This document shows positions 37,431 through 50,640 of a DNA stretch of 64,000 nt, in pieces. The notes beneath the pieces are model-generated. The model saw nothing but the letters and a program-made list of their open reading frames with translations. It was not told the origin of the DNA and ran no database searches. The stretch covers positions 87,922 through 151,921 of the forward strand of contig NW_020170447.1 in NCBI RefSeq assembly GCF_000524195.1. The letters are read 5' to 3'. A program made the position numbers and the translations under genes. The DNA is from Echinococcus granulosus. Its lineage: Eukaryota > Platyhelminthes > Cestoda > Cyclophyllidea > Taeniidae. The number at the start of each line of letters is the position of its first letter. Position 1 is the stretch's first letter.

Positions 37431-39780
37431 TCTCTTCTCCGCTCCATCACCGCAATGGACACATGGAGGGCTATTGAATCCGCAGGGGGAAATGGTCCTG
37501 ACCTAGAAAACGGTTATATCACTGTTAGGGGGCTTCATTTCCATCCACTAAGGTCTAGATTAACCACCCTCTGATATCTAAAGCATTCAGCAAGATTTTG
37601 GGTCCTAATTAACCCGAATCTGCCAGTTCTACCTCAAATGGACTGGAATCAGAGGCGCTTCAGACGAGCCTTTTACGTCAGGGTTTATCCAGGAAAAGGG
37701 ACTAGACGACGTGAAGCCTAAAGTAACTGAGGTAGAAAGGTGTCAGGTTTTGGGCGTGGATAGTTCCTCTCTCTCGTTGACAGTCGCTAAGCTTTAAGCT
37801 GAGAACAAAAACACACAGTTTTAGCAGATCCAGTAAGCGATCCCCCTATTCATAGTCTAGTTAAAAAAATGACAAAATTAGCCTTTTCTCTGGCATTCCA
37901 CTTGCATTCAGTATCTACTTTCGAACTGATTCCAGCAGCTCATTCCAACCAATGGGCTTCAAGCGTCTACCGAATAGGTCTATTTAATGCGAAATAACTC
38001 CACATTTCTTATAACCGTCATAATTAGAAAGGCCTTTGGTTTCCAGAATTCAGAACCTTCATTGGCAACCGTCATTGAGATAAGATGGACAGTTCGGTTT
38101 TATTAAGGGGGAAAGAACAGCCGCAGTTTCATCGTCTAGCTAGCCTTTTTGAAGTGCCATGATCGTGGTGCCAACCCAATGTTACTTGGCCTGATTATTC
38201 TCATGAGAAACCGTGAGAACTTGGTGGGTGGACGGCTGGGTAGGTGCATAATCAGAACTTTGTGATTTACTTGCTATCCATCAAAAGTTGATATACCGCG
38301 TCCTCATTCGTAATTGTGAGGCATACAACAGGAAGTCAAGGTAGGTTCCTCCTTGTGGAACCTTCTCTGATGCTAAAATAGGGTAGCTTTTTAGGATAGA
38401 ATTTCATTGAGGTGAAGAGAAAAGCGCTTCGACTGTAATCGCGCCAGCTTGAGAGCACTTTTAGTCTCACAAGAACTACAAACATCTCTGCGTAGAGTCT
38501 CCTACGAGAGCCTTTAACCAGAGGAGAGAGAGAGACAGATAAAGTCCGGAGGCTCGTGGTGTAGCCAGAACTGCCGCAGTCACTCACTGTGGCGGAGATT
38601 CTACTTTTTTAATCATGCTTGGTTATGATTTACAATGAGAGAGACAGCCAGACGGGCAGACAGTGAAGGTGAAAAAAATGTGTAGGAGGTGGAGAGGAAG
38701 GGCACGAAAATTGAAACCCGTCGTCGAATAGCTTGTTTATGCAAACAAATAAAAATACACTCTCGCACCCACACATGCACACATACACCGCAGCGAAGAT
38801 GGAGGATTGCACGAGTAATCACGACCGGCTAAGTCTGCACGCTCCACATCCTGGTACATCATACCACATCACACCTCACGCCACCATCGCACTACACCGA
38901 GGTGGACGCTAAGCTCTCGTCTCTAATTAGATGCGCTTTTGATGCCTTGTGGAACGCGGCTGTGCGATTGGATGGATGGATATGGGGATGGGTAAATAGA
39001 GTTCGAAAGAATTGCCCCTGGATAGATGTGGAATAGACTGAATTTGAGTGATCGTATCGATGGACAGATGAGTGGATCGAAGGCGGCTGGATTTAGAAGT
39101 GGACGAAACTAGAACACCAGGACAGACTGGAAAAGCCACTTCAGTTCAGAGCCTCATGTCCAGGAAAGAGTATTCGGTTAGCTTAGTTCTAGATTGCCAA
39201 ACCCCCTCTATTTGGTCCACATATTAGCGAAGATTTTTGGAAGCAACTTCGATAGCAAACACTGAATCTAAAGTTCCATCGTATTGGTTGGCCGATTTCC
39301 CAAGCAAAATACTATGACCTTTTGCTCTAAAACCATTTCCGACCTAGAGTCTGCAGATTGCGGTATCAAAGGCTCCTTTACTTGAGGGTATTTGTGTAGC
39401 CGATATAAGCACCTCGAAACCGCACGCTGAGGCAGAAGAAACGCTTTGCGACATTTCCCGCCCATCTCTACACCAATACACACAACTCGCAGCTAGAAGG
39501 TACACGCCTCCAAACACGGACAGACAAAGCCAGTCAGCTATTACCATGCCCCCACTCTACAATCGCCTTCCACCACCAGTCAGGAGAGAAAATGTGGCTG
39601 ATAACACAATAGCAAACATTTATTGGTTTCATAATGCAAAAAGAAAGTAAGTAAAAACAGTCTGGGTATGCTAAAGTCAGTCAGAGCGTGAAAGTGGACC
39701 TACACAATCGACGTACCAAGGGGATGTTCACTCGATGTCGGCTCATTACTTTTTACACTTTCAACAGAGATCATTAACAC

Positions 39781-39791
39781 TTTATTTTATT
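39781..39791 (-). terminator. Polyadenylation signals of the PIM kinase gene
   Basis: Two overlapping AATAAA hexamers on the minus strand, about 140 bases past the TAG stop at 39928-39930. They give a short, plausible 3' untranslated region. Confidence 0.6.
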
Positions 39792-39927
39792 ACTTTCGCT
39801 TTTTGAAGACAATCGCCTCCGGACTGAGGTAGTACTAGGGAGGAGAGCGGAGGAAGCAGGAGGCGGAGGGATGAAGAGAGGACATGGGATGTAAATACTA
39901 ATAATAGCTCCATTACATTTACAAAAA

Positions 39928-42232
39928 CTAAAATTTACGCGGTTTAGAGCTACGAGATTGTGCGTGAGCATCCTTGTCCTCCCCGCCATCACTGGCACTG
40001 CTGCCATTACTGCTGCCGCTTGAGGTCGTCGGTATAGCTTGGCACTTGCTACAACTATCTCTCTTCCTGATGCTTTCATAGGCCCAAAGAGTCGGCGTCC
40101 AGGCCGTCTTGAGATTGCGTTTAAGGCACGAATAAGTGGAAAGCACATCCGGTTCTGGAACATCGTCATCATCACTTTTATCAGCAGCAGCAGCACCAGT
40201 ATTGGGGACCGTCAGGGAGCTGTCCATCGGCGCTCCTCGTCTCAGCAAGGGGTATGCGGAAGCCGGTGATACAAATTGTTGACTGGCTTGCGCGAGAGTG
40301 GCCAGGTTTTGAAATGCTGGAGCCTGATCATCCTCCCCCTCCATTGAGTTTGAACGGGTGAAATACCCTGAGCTGTTGTGGGACTCGTTGGAGTTGGGTC
40401 GTGATGACTCCTCCTGAAATTCGAAGTCGTGCAAGATGTCCCAGCTAAACTGTTGCTGCTGCTGTTGACGAAAAAACGGATGTCCATCCGGTTGTGGATG
40501 TCGTGCGTCATAGCGATGGAGACGACCGGGAGCGGTGGGGTTGATATAGATTGAGTTTCTACGAAATACAGAATTAATGCTGCTATCCACATTATTAGCG
40601 GGTGGAGAAGGTCCCCGTCTTCTAAGATAGCCACTGTGGACGTGGCCGTTATAGGTTGAGCTAACGGATTCCGGGGATTGAATTGGCAGGAGATCGGGTG
40701 AAACTTCACAGTTTTCCTGAGTTTGGATTGTAATCCGTTCTCCTTCTCCTGCATCATTCCCCACCTTCTCTGGTCCGGACTTTTGTTCCGGGATCTCCTC
40801 CTCTTCCATCCTCTTCTTCAACTCCGACTGACTCAACGGGATGTTGCCCTGTGCAATGCACAAGTTCGCAAGATCGCAAAGTCCCGAACGAACAGTAATG
40901 GAAGAAGCCAGAGGCGATGGCATATACTTGGCCGACTCATCCAGGGCGTACTGAGAGGGTTCGCACTCGAGCCTAGAAATTGTGTTTCGGAAAAGCCGCA
41001 TCCATGGATGGAGAAGGATTTCCATTAGCGTGGGACGCTCACGTGGATCCAGACGGCAACAACAACTACAAGAAGGTATGGACAAGGGTAAACGAGCCCG
41101 CTCAGGAGGACAGTGGAAAGAGAATTTGGACTGAGAGGAGGCCTACTGTATAAGGTCCATAGCCTCGTGGCTGACGAGGGTTCGACGGAATTGTACTGCA
41201 CCAGAGAGGATTTCATGGTCACTCATGAAGGGAATATCCCCGTTAATCATGTCAAAAAGAAGAATTCCCACCGTCCAAATTTCAGCAGATTTTCCGCGAT
41301 ATCCATTAGTTTTTATCCACTCCGGCGGAGAATAAACTCGTGTACCTGTTGTAGAAACGAAGCGTTGAAATAGCTTAAATTACGCAAAACAGGAAGCCAG
41401 ACAGACAGGCTAAGTAATTACCATCGAAATCATTGTAGATCCCATCGTGCAAGAAGGCGCCCGATCCGAAGTCAATGAGTTGGATTTCATGATTATCCGA
41501 GTCGATGAGAAGGTTTTCATCCTTCAGGTCGCGGTGTAGAACTCCAGCTTCGTGGCATTTCAGCAGTATGCCAATAAGTTGATACATTATGAAGGCGGAC
41601 TCGCATTCGCTTAAATAGCCTCGCTTGCAAATGTAGTCGAATAGGTCTTGAACAGCGGGTGTATTGCCGGCCATCACAATGTGCCACGTTCCGTGGAGGT
41701 CGTAGACCTCTAACATTCTGGAAATCCCATCGATATGTGAAAGCTTTTTCAACAGAACCACCTCCATTGGAAGCATATCGTCATCCAACTAAGGGAGGGG
41801 CAAAAAAGGGGCTCAGTTTCTACTCTTGTGGTAGCCAACAAAGCACAAGAGTAGAATGTATGTGACTTACTCGACACCAGCATGGCACACGATCAGAATC
41901 CACCTGCTTTATAACAACCTTTGCACCGTTTCCATTATGTCTGGCTTGAAAAACCTTCCCAAAACCACCCTTTCCCACCTGGGTGCACAGGGAGTAGGTT
42001 TGATCAAAGACATCTGGATCCCTTATCACATTGAGCTCTACGATTGATAAAATAACACACAAGATACACATGAACGGGGAAGTGAAAACGTAAAAAATGT
42101 ATAAGCACAAAAAAAGCATTACTTACTGATATCCAATTCTGCCGATGTCCTTTCTACATAGCGCATATGCGGATTCAATTTGCGAGGCTCGGGGAACCAC
42201 TTGTTCACGTCTCTTGAATGGTCGACTGCCAT
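39928..42232 (-). CDS. PIM-family serine/threonine protein kinase
   Basis: Five exons: 42232-42127, 42037-41871, 41788-41422, 41345-41147, 41065-39928. All four introns (89, 82, 76, 81 bp) are GT-AG and the phases join exactly, giving 658 residues. The catalytic domain has glycine loop GKGGFG (57-62), Lys79 in VVIK, helix-C Glu100 in LPMEVVLLKKL, catalytic loop HRDLKDEN (176-183), DFG (197-199), the PIM-typical DFDGTRVYSPPEW activation segment (211-223) and LDPRERPT near the C-lobe end. PIM kinases phosphorylate Ser/Thr after basic residues, are active without activation-loop phosphorylation and promote survival and growth; whether that holds here is inference. Beyond about residue 303 lies a 355-residue tail, low complexity, with Q480-485, an RRNS site (448-451) and an acidic run (578-581), absent from vertebrate PIMs. 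The ATG at 42230-42232 (context GACATGG) was chosen because it directly precedes conserved-looking sequence; the start is the least certain part. Confidence 0.92.
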
Positions 42233-42433
42233 GTCGGAAACAGCCTCAACGACGTCAAACAAAAAAAAGGCGAGGGAAAAGACAGCTGTGATTAACGAGT
42301 ACCTCCTCTCTCTACCGTAGGACGCGTATGTGTGGTGGAGTGTGTAAAGCACTGCTGGCACACTGTGCCTCCAACCAACCAATTGTAGGAAAGCCTTGTA
42401 AATGCGAATTTCTACTCGTCGGTTATATACCAT
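42233..42433 (-). promoter_or_regulatory. 5' leader or alternative N-terminus of the PIM kinase
   Basis: The exon 1 reading frame stays open upstream to another ATG at 42433, which would add 67 residues including a hydrophobic run (ITAVFSLAFFLF). A pyrimidine-rich stretch and a CACAG at about 42286-42290 could serve as a cis- or trans-splice acceptor 50-60 bases before the preferred ATG. I favour an untranslated leader, but the sequence alone does not settle it. Confidence 0.35.
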
Positions 42434-45400
42434 TCACCTTTTATGCTGAGCCAATAGCTAGTTGGGTCAAACGCCATTGGTGGGTGCCACACATACCTCC
42501 GCACCATCACGCGAATTGCGCTTCTAGAGCGGCTGTCCACTAAGCGAATTCCTTTTTTTTCTGAGTTTTTCTTTTTTATTTGAAACACTCGATTCTGAGA
42601 AGTAATAATAACGCTGATATAAATGGCAATTTTCTTCCCACTACAACCAACATTTTTTGTGTTTGCACGCACACTCATCAATCTGCGTAGTTGGAGCGGT
42701 GGTTGGGTAACGTATCGGCTAGACTGGATCACTTTTGTACACCATACGAGCGCACACCTCCACAGGCTAAGAGAGCCAAAAGGGGCAGGAGTGCTGCACA
42801 CATTTGTGCACTTTTGGAGTTCATGGATTGTAGACACGCCTCGACGCGACAAGAGACGTTACGTCTGTGCTTAGTACAGCCCTGAAAGTTACGGCGTGAA
42901 TTAGTGCTTGCTTTTATCCATCTGATGTGGTGGTAATGGGGTACATATTTTGCCGTCATATTTTGCTCCTTGTAGAGGTTTTGTGCTCCCAGATTTCACT
43001 CTTGAAACGATTAATGCGGTGTCCCCTCTCCACCCCTCCCCCTGTTATTTGCAGCTTTTTTTTGCTACCTGACATTTCCTAGCCTTGTGGATTTGTCCTG
43101 TTCCGAATCCTACGCGCCTGAAGTAAAACATGCGCGAATAGTTTATGGTGGTTGAAGTTCCGCAGGGGTCCGTGTCAGATGGATACCAAACGCCCTTCCT
43201 TTAGGAGGATAACTTGCATTCCTAAGGTGAGAAAGTATTACCTATGTAGAACGGTCCTTTTGCATAATCGCTTCTTATTTTCTTTCTGGCTTATACTAAC
43301 AGGGGTGTGCACGGGCGACACAAGGATAGCGTAGACTCTGAGCTACTAGACACCACCCCTTACTGTATAGAGTTGGTGATTTCTTCTAGTGATTGTCCTC
43401 CTGGTCTTGGCAACTTTCCTCCGCCTTCGTGATTGATCACACCAGAGTAACTCCAAGTTTTCCACTATCTCGGCTAATCGGTAAGGGCGTGTGCGTGTGT
43501 GTGCTTGTGCAAGTGTTTTTTCCAGAATTTAGGCGATATACGGAGCCTCCACTCTGTTCTCCTTTTTGGTTAGATTTCACTATTACCCTGCGTTCAACTC
43601 ATCCAAGCCTAGTAACGATTCCACGGCGCCTTGATTATCTCCAAATTTCATGTCAAAATGAAATTTTGTAACGAATCTCAGTTGTAGTCCCGATTTCTTT
43701 GCAATATGAGAAACGGGTTAGTTTCTACCGTGCTTTTTTCCTCTTTTCACCATTATTTGGACCAAGAAGCATTGCCAATGGTCGATTTATGTGGACCCTC
43801 GGATGGATGGGACATTAACAGCCGACTGCCACCACGGCGCCAGCAAATGTTCAGCCAGATTGTAGAGATTTTGGACATTACATTGAGGAAGATCGTAAAA
43901 ATCAGTCAAATCTAATGCCAAGACGAATTTTTAGTTAATCTTGTACTGTGGTACTAAAGTGTTTTGTGTAAGAGTTGACAAGAGGGCTCCCTACCTAAAA
44001 GGCCATTAGTGATTTCATCGGCGCCGAATGACAGGACTACATGGTGATACCTTCAAGAGAGTGCCATTCAGAGTGTCGGCTAAAACCCCTTCAATCTACA
44101 TGCTCATCCTACAAATCTCCTTATTGAGTCAACTTCCAAGTAAACGTTTCTATTAGCAACCCTCACCTTTTCTCCTCCAAAGTCCACAGAAGGGATGGTT
44201 TTAGGTAGGAAACTTTGTAATGAACACACTGAAAGCAGCATGGAGGGAATAATTCGTGGTGCTATTGTCAGTCCACTCCATCCTCAGAAATAGACAAGTA
44301 TTTTTTTCCACTTTGGAATTTTTGGACAATTCATGGGTTGTCTACGTAGGGGGCTGTGACTCCCCTTCATCCCTCACTCCAAATAAGCGTAGCAATCCTA
44401 GTGCATTTTATCTGGGTGGTATGGCTTGATGATAGCTAGAGGGCAATAAGGCCATTAGTTACGTGGAGATTTAAATCAGGAAATGAGTCAAGGAGATATC
44501 GCCATGTTGCATCTATTATAAGTCTAGCTGGGATGTGCTTTTTCCTGCTCCTAACTCAAGCTTAGGCCCAATTCACCTCCAGGGGAAGTGGAAGACTGTG
44601 TACTTTGATGGGGAAAAAAGTAACATTTGCTTGAACCCTTACCCTACTGCAAAATGGTGGCTTTTTTTCCTAATCATTGCATTATGCGGGTGAGGGCAGA
44701 CTATGCCTCTTCATGTTGGTTAGTTTTGGAAAAGAGTAAAATAAGTCCACAGGCACGAAACCTGCAGCAAGTTATATGATAATTGGGTTAACAAGATTAA
44801 CTGAACAGTGAGGGCATGATGAGGTCAGGCTCAACGCTTACATACAGGTGCTTCTGCAGTTTCTGCAGTCATTCCCGACTAAACACTACTGATAACCTCG
44901 TAATCAGTAGTATGAGGACGGAACTTATCGTCGATTGATTCATGAGGTTGGAATGGTATGTAGCCCAAAACCATTGTCCCAGGCAAAGCGATTTGTAAAC
45001 AAAAACCCCAAAATGAAATAAAAGCCAGTCAGCAAAACTACTGCTTTCCAGACCATTTGATTATAGGCTACTAAATCTAACAGATTTTTATGAATCTATT
45101 TAAAAAGCAGTTTTCAAAGCCGGTTCTTTTTTCAAGTCGTAGAGAAAGCCAGCTCAACGTATTTTTGCTCCGCCTACGGAGCTAAGTATATTTGTATATG
45201 GAAAAGGGTTAATCGGTGGGTGTTTGGACCGGTCCAATCAATCTACCTCCTTAGAAAGTGTAAAATTCTTATTTTTACCCAATGATCCGAGAATTTGAAG
45301 GGGAGCGTAGGGTTTACAATCAATTAAGACTCCAAATTTTAAAGCCCTAAAAGATTTGCAAGCGACTAGTTGGGATAGCATTTCCTCAGTTTTTTTGCAC

Positions 45401-47879
45401 CTTCTAGTGAAAATTTCTTTCATGCCTTTTTGGCTCTGAGCCACAAAAGCATTTATCACTCGCACACTCACTCTTGGCCCCACGCAGAGGCATAAATAAA
45501 GTGGCTGAGCTACCAGCTATTGTGATTCACTCCTCGTTGCAGACGGAGGCATTAGTTGCACTGTTTCCTCATGTAACGCCGTTTTGACTCAAATGACCCA
45601 CTTTTGTGGGTGGTTTAATATGTAATGCACGGAAGCAGCTTGAAGGGACAGAATCTGTTCCAGGTAGACGTGCGAGCAGGCTGGTTGATGGGATAGCGAC
45701 GTCGTTTAAATGTAGGCCTACACGAAATCAAACGCTTGCCACCACGTGAATCTCCCACTTTAGCGAAAAGTTCCCCAATGATGCAGATATTCTCTAAGGT
45801 GTGGATTTGGTTAAATGCGTCATTGTTGGTGTAAAATTTGCTAAAAATATTAGTGTTTTCAATGAAATTCGTATAGTACGTATAACATACTACTAACAAT
45901 GATATCGGCGACCGGGGCTGACTTTTGGTTCAATCAGTGTGATGCAATGAGTTCTTTTTCGCTTGACTTGCTTCCAAAGGGTGAGGGGGTGTAAGGAGTG
46001 TGTTCATATTCTCCATCGCTTAAATTATACATGACTCAGAGTCTTATTGCGTAAAGTGTCAGGTTTATTTTACCATTTCCATAGCAAAAACAAACGGGGA
46101 GGAACAAAAAACTAGTCAATATGAGGGTGCGATATTATTTTTTCCAGAAAGAGGTTGATTTGGCTTTCAGGTTTGTTTATGGCAGCGAAAGTTGGAGCAT
46201 AGACTGTTTTTTTTTAGTCAATACAGTGAGAACGACAATGTAGATGGTCGTAGGATTTACACCTGTCAACAATTTTATTGTACCACATGCAATCTAGGTA
46301 TTTTTTGTCTTTCTTGTGGCAAGTGAACATCCAACGCAGTCGACAAACAGGTTTTAGCACTAGAGAATGGCGAACTCAAAGTAGATCTTGTATATTTCTC
46401 CGCAATTACCACTTTAGTAGCAGCGCAAAAGCGAAGTTGATTCAGCAAAAGAATTTGAAATTTTTAGCTTTTTATTGGTCAGAAATACAAAGAAGTTGTT
46501 TGCTTCACCTTCAGATTTTTGTAAAATGAAACTAAGTCAGATTTTCTCCTGTCTATTTTCCTACTTGTCTTGATTGGACACTAATATAACCCAGTGAAAA
46601 CGGTATTTTAGTTTACTTGAATTGTTCCCTCATCCTTGCAAATTCGTTGTTTCAAAACGATCCACACTACTTCCTCTTCCAATCAAGAGGAAAATGGCTT
46701 AAATGGTGCATTGAGAATAAACTACCGAGTTCGTTTTTTATCCCTCGTGACCTCTACCGTGGGCCGCCTAGTTCTCAGCTCACTCTGCCTCAGGGAGATG
46801 ACTCTTTGACAGGGCGCAGGATACCGTTGAAGACGGATTCGTGCCCGTGGTGCACACATCCACTTGCACTAGTCTGGGAATGACAGAACGCTGTCTTCTC
46901 CTCTCTGGCGCAACTTGCGCATGAGTTGCGCAGCCTCCTCCGATTCGGAGTGACAGCTCTTATTGCCAAGCTGTAAGGATAGTGAATTAGCCTGTGAGAA
47001 ACAGGCATAGATCAAGCTCAGACATGATCGCTCTCCACATCTTCCGTTCTGACTGTGAAACTGACTGCACGCTGGCCCATCAGATTGGCATGATGCATTC
47101 ACTGCTATGGAACCCCAAATCAACCAAATGAGAGTTTAAAAAGTCATTTTATGAAGAGTTTTACTCAGGAAAATAATCTGATCTTTTTGAAAAGATTTGA
47201 AATAGCTTGTTTTGAGCGCAAAATATATCGTTTATTGTGGTTCAGGGGACGGGTTTTGCATGCTCTGTTAGCCTATTCGATTGCATAGGGGGGCTATCAA
47301 ATCCACCATCAAATACACCTCAAAAGAACTTGCTATAACTTTGATAAAACCCTATTTTACATTTAAACTGGCAATATGGGGAAAGAAAAAAGAGCTATTT
47401 TCAAGTGAGCAGAGTGAGTGAGGGATTTTGAATGGTTGTCTGACTGCACCAAGGTCATCACAAACCGTCACGCCCGTGTATCATCAAGTCAGGGGCTGAC
47501 AAACCAATGCTCAAAGACCTTTATGCCAAAATCTAGCTTACTTCACTGAGAGAAACGAAATCCAGCTTACAGAAATGTTTACTTTAAGTTTGAAGGGGGG
47601 GTATTAACCAATTTCCAAGTCAGACTTTATTAAACCAAAAGCATAATGATGGCATACTTCTTATCAGGGAAGGGGTATTGTAATGGTAATGTGCCCCATT
47701 TCCTTCTTTTTTTCCGATACCACTGGAGTCTTCTGTGATCGTGGCTCTGGAGGGAAGTCAACAGGTTCCTGTCTTGTGACAGGGCTGCCTCCAGCACGCC
47801 GACCAATCTTTACGTACATTATAGATCGGTCTCCTATCTTGGCATGTGTTAAAACGAATTCAAAGAACTCTCGTGACGC
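42434..47879. other. Intergenic, upstream of the PIM kinase; no supported gene
   Basis: The part next to the kinase (42434-42960) is mixed in composition and may hold its promoter; no TATA box stands out. Frames such as 42412-42852 (minus, 146 codons) have no recognisable domain. The remainder holds only short frames. A GTGTGC-type dinucleotide tract lies at about 43485-43510. Confidence 0.45.
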
Positions 47880-48440
47880 TACACTGGTGGTAGTGGAAGG
47901 CGGATCCTATCTACCAGAATAACAGTTCTCACTTAAGTGGCTACTTCCCAAGTCAAGCCGCCACGGACGGACGATAGCCCATGTGGATGTCTGGATATTT
48001 AGAGATTCACTACAGATGGGCCGGAATGAGGTCTGGTCCGGTGTTGGCAAACGTCCACTATTCACCTCCACGTAACCACTGCTAAGGCAATGCGATTTAG
48101 CCCCTATCAATACAACTGACCTTGAGATAGACCCCGCTATAACTTCATTCCTTAGAAGAAACAGCTTGTATCATAGTTTAAAAAAAACTCGCATTTTCCG
48201 TTTTCATGTGGCTTTAAAGTAAATACAACCACTAGGAGTACCTGGTGGGGAGAGAAGGCTCATTGTAGGAGATGGTCCACTCTTGAGCAGCATCTGCCGA
48301 ATGCATTTTTTTGGCAACATTTTGCCTTTCATTAAACTCAGCATACAATGGTGCCGAGGATACCTACAACAGGCACAATTGCTAATAAATAGCACTGTTG
48401 CGCTGATGACCATTCACCATCTTCTTCTTCCTCTTCAATG
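47880..48440 (+). repeat. Dispersed repeat R2, copy a
   Basis: It aligns with 50215-50640 (direct) and 54590-55090 (inverted). Landmarks in order are GGCGGATCCTA / AGCGGATCCTA, a short ACGGACGGACGATA / ACGGACAGACGATA block, AGAGATTCACTACAGATGGG, CACCTCCACGTAACCAC, GACCTTGAGATAGACC, GTGGCTTTAAAGTAAATAC, and a CTCATTGTAGGAGATGGTC block shared with the inverted copy. Confidence 0.7.
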
Positions 48441-50214
48441 CTTTCACTGGAGAACTTATTCCCAGTTGAAGCAGAGTGGTGACCACAGGAAATCTTAGTG
48501 GCTACACACGAGCGAAAAAGGCAGCTTTGTAGTGACTACCTATTTGCTTAAAATGTAAGCCTAAATAAGCGGGCTCTTCAGTCACCGCGATTTTATTCTT
48601 CTACCTTGCTTGTGGCCTACCAGTCCTTTCGCATCCACATAGTAGATTTTTTGGGGATTTGGGGTAGACCATGGAACCTCTTTGACAATGCCGGCGTTTG
48701 GACTGAAGATTAGAAAACTACGACAAGTTTACATTTATTCCAACATATTTTTTATTTTAAAATGTGGCAATTTTTTTGCCTTTTCATTGGATGCGGTAAA
48801 TCAGGCACCAGAGCGTGTCAGACAGGCAGGTGTTGGCGGGCTGAGGAACTTATGCAAATGGAGCCACAGAGTAGCAGCATATATCAGGGTCTGTTAGTGA
48901 GCGGAGGGTGTGTATGTGTGTTACAGATCTAGAAATGCCTTCTTCGTTAGCGCAGGTACTCTTCTGATACAGTCGTTGCCTCCACGAGTGGATTGGAAGG
49001 CTAAAGAGTGGCCTTACCGGATGTGAGGAGGGCAGAGTGCTTCAGAAGTCCGGTCACCCACAAGTGTAAACAAGATGACTTCGGAGAAGTGCCTCCAACT
49101 GATCAACGGCTAAATAATGCCCTCCAAAGAGGTTGCAGAAAAACGAGATGGAAATGAGGGTTCTGCTTATGCTCCGAGCCTCGGCAATATCAAGTTTCAT
49201 ATCCTGAGAACTTGAATGTTCAGTAGTTTTCTTGAGCAGGTTGTCATTAACAACTAGGCAAAAGTGATTTTATTCACTCTTAAATTAAAAGTGCTAGAAT
49301 GTTTACAGCTATGCTAAATCCTTGTCTTCTTTTCTGTTCATTTTGAAACAGCACTCCAAACCGCACGACTGCAGTGAAGGCAATCCTGTTGCAGAAGGCC
49401 AAATGTGCCAGTCAATGGGACTTGACCTTGACATTTGATTGTGAGACAAGGGAATGATGTTTGCCTTGGCTCCATTGTGAAATTGTGTGCGCTCTTCAGT
49501 CTTCGTGAATTTCAGCCTCCGTCTGGGTGACATGATACGACAGCCCACCGTCTCTTTTCCTCGTGGATAGTGATTCTGCCCAACTTCTAATCTCTGTCTG
49601 TGTCTTCAGTGAAAAACCAAGGCGCGAAGGTGAAATGTTCTGCATTTTGAGTGGGTGTATTTGAATAGACCTCAAAAATAGGCAGTAAACGGCTGTCCAC
49701 GCCATTTGAAAGATCAAATTCTAGAAGGTGGAGCGTTATTGCAGAACAGGCGGCAGGGGAGCACTTTTTATAGCTCACTTTGGGCAAAAGCAGAGAAGAA
49801 TAATAACCAGCTATGCCATGCGCCTTTTTTGAAGAGTAAAATTAGGGTAACTTATCCTGCCACCATTTGATCAACAAATTTTGAGTACAAAAAAACAAAA
49901 GGTTGCACTTTTTATGAGTAATCATGTAACGGGCCAATTTACCCCTTTTTTGCGTGAACTCACAAAGGAGTTATTTGCACAGCTCTTGAGAACACTTGGA
50001 GAAAATACCTTTTAGATCGCAAGGTCTTCCAGCCGAATCAGTGATGTGACTGTTGACTGTGTGGGGCTCCCAGCCTCCGCCAATGCATACATGTGACTCC
50101 ATTCTGTGGAATGGACTTTCACCATGACATGAAGCAGCCCTTTACCCCATCTCTACTATAAGAGTTATCCCTTCTTCTGCCGGCATTTATGACCACTTCC
50201 ACTCACTCAAGGAG
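48441..50214. other. Intergenic, no supported gene
   Basis: Minus-strand frames between 49309 and 49787 (up to 79 codons) overlap one another and show no domain. Confidence 0.45.
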
Positions 50215-50640
50215 CCCCCGTAACGCCATAGTGGCGACAGTGGAGAGCGGATCCTACGCAAGGGAGGAAAAAACCTTCACTAAAGTGGTCACTTTACAGG
50301 TCTCTATATCACGGACAGACGATATCTCACATGAACGCTAAAAATCTGTAAGAGATTCACTACAAATGGGTCAGAAAGCCTTCTAATCTAGTTTTGTCAA
50401 CCTTCCACTTCCCACCTCCACACAATCACCGCCGCTAATGTAAGGCGATCAAGTTCCAACTAATCATGGTTGATCTTGAAAAAGACCTCATCATAACTCC
50501 ACTCTCCAAAAGAAGCGGCTCATAACATAGTCTTCGAACCTCGTATTCTCTTTCCCGAAGTGGCTTTAAGGCAAATGCAACTGCAAGGGTGGACTGATGA
50601 AGAAAAACGTCGGATTGTTTTGCCATTTTTTGCCGACGAC
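50215..50640 (+). repeat. Dispersed repeat R2, copy b
   Basis: Direct partner of copy a, starting near GAGAGCGGATCCTA. It contains AGAGATTCACTACAAATGGG, CACCTCCACACAATCACC and GTGGCTTTAAGGCAAATGC at matching spacing. The middle (TTCCAACTAATCA then TTGATCTTG) is closest to the inverted copy c. Confidence 0.7.

Larger units (their letters stand above)
29481..39780. other. Long stretch with no supported gene
   Basis: Mostly AT-rich, with more GC-rich islands at about 30440-30960, 34200-34600 and 38600-39150. The islands contain 60-100-codon frames on both strands that overlap each other and carry no recognisable domain. A short TTG microsatellite sits at about 30045-30063. I see no splice-site pairs joining frames into a convincing gene, though small unconserved exons cannot be excluded. 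Confidence 0.45.

Noticed and set aside
40039..41028. Open frames on the plus strand and in other minus frames across the kinase's last exon
   Set aside because: They are shadows of the kinase coding frame, which has clear domain similarity and consistent splice phases.
42412..42852. 146-codon minus-strand frame just upstream of the kinase
   Set aside because: It is in a different frame from the kinase exon, has no recognised domain, and covers probable promoter sequence.
50590..50615. CTGATGA followed by GAAAAA, suggestive of a hammerhead ribozyme core
   Set aside because: There is no room for stem II between the two conserved parts, and flanking stems I and III are not evident.
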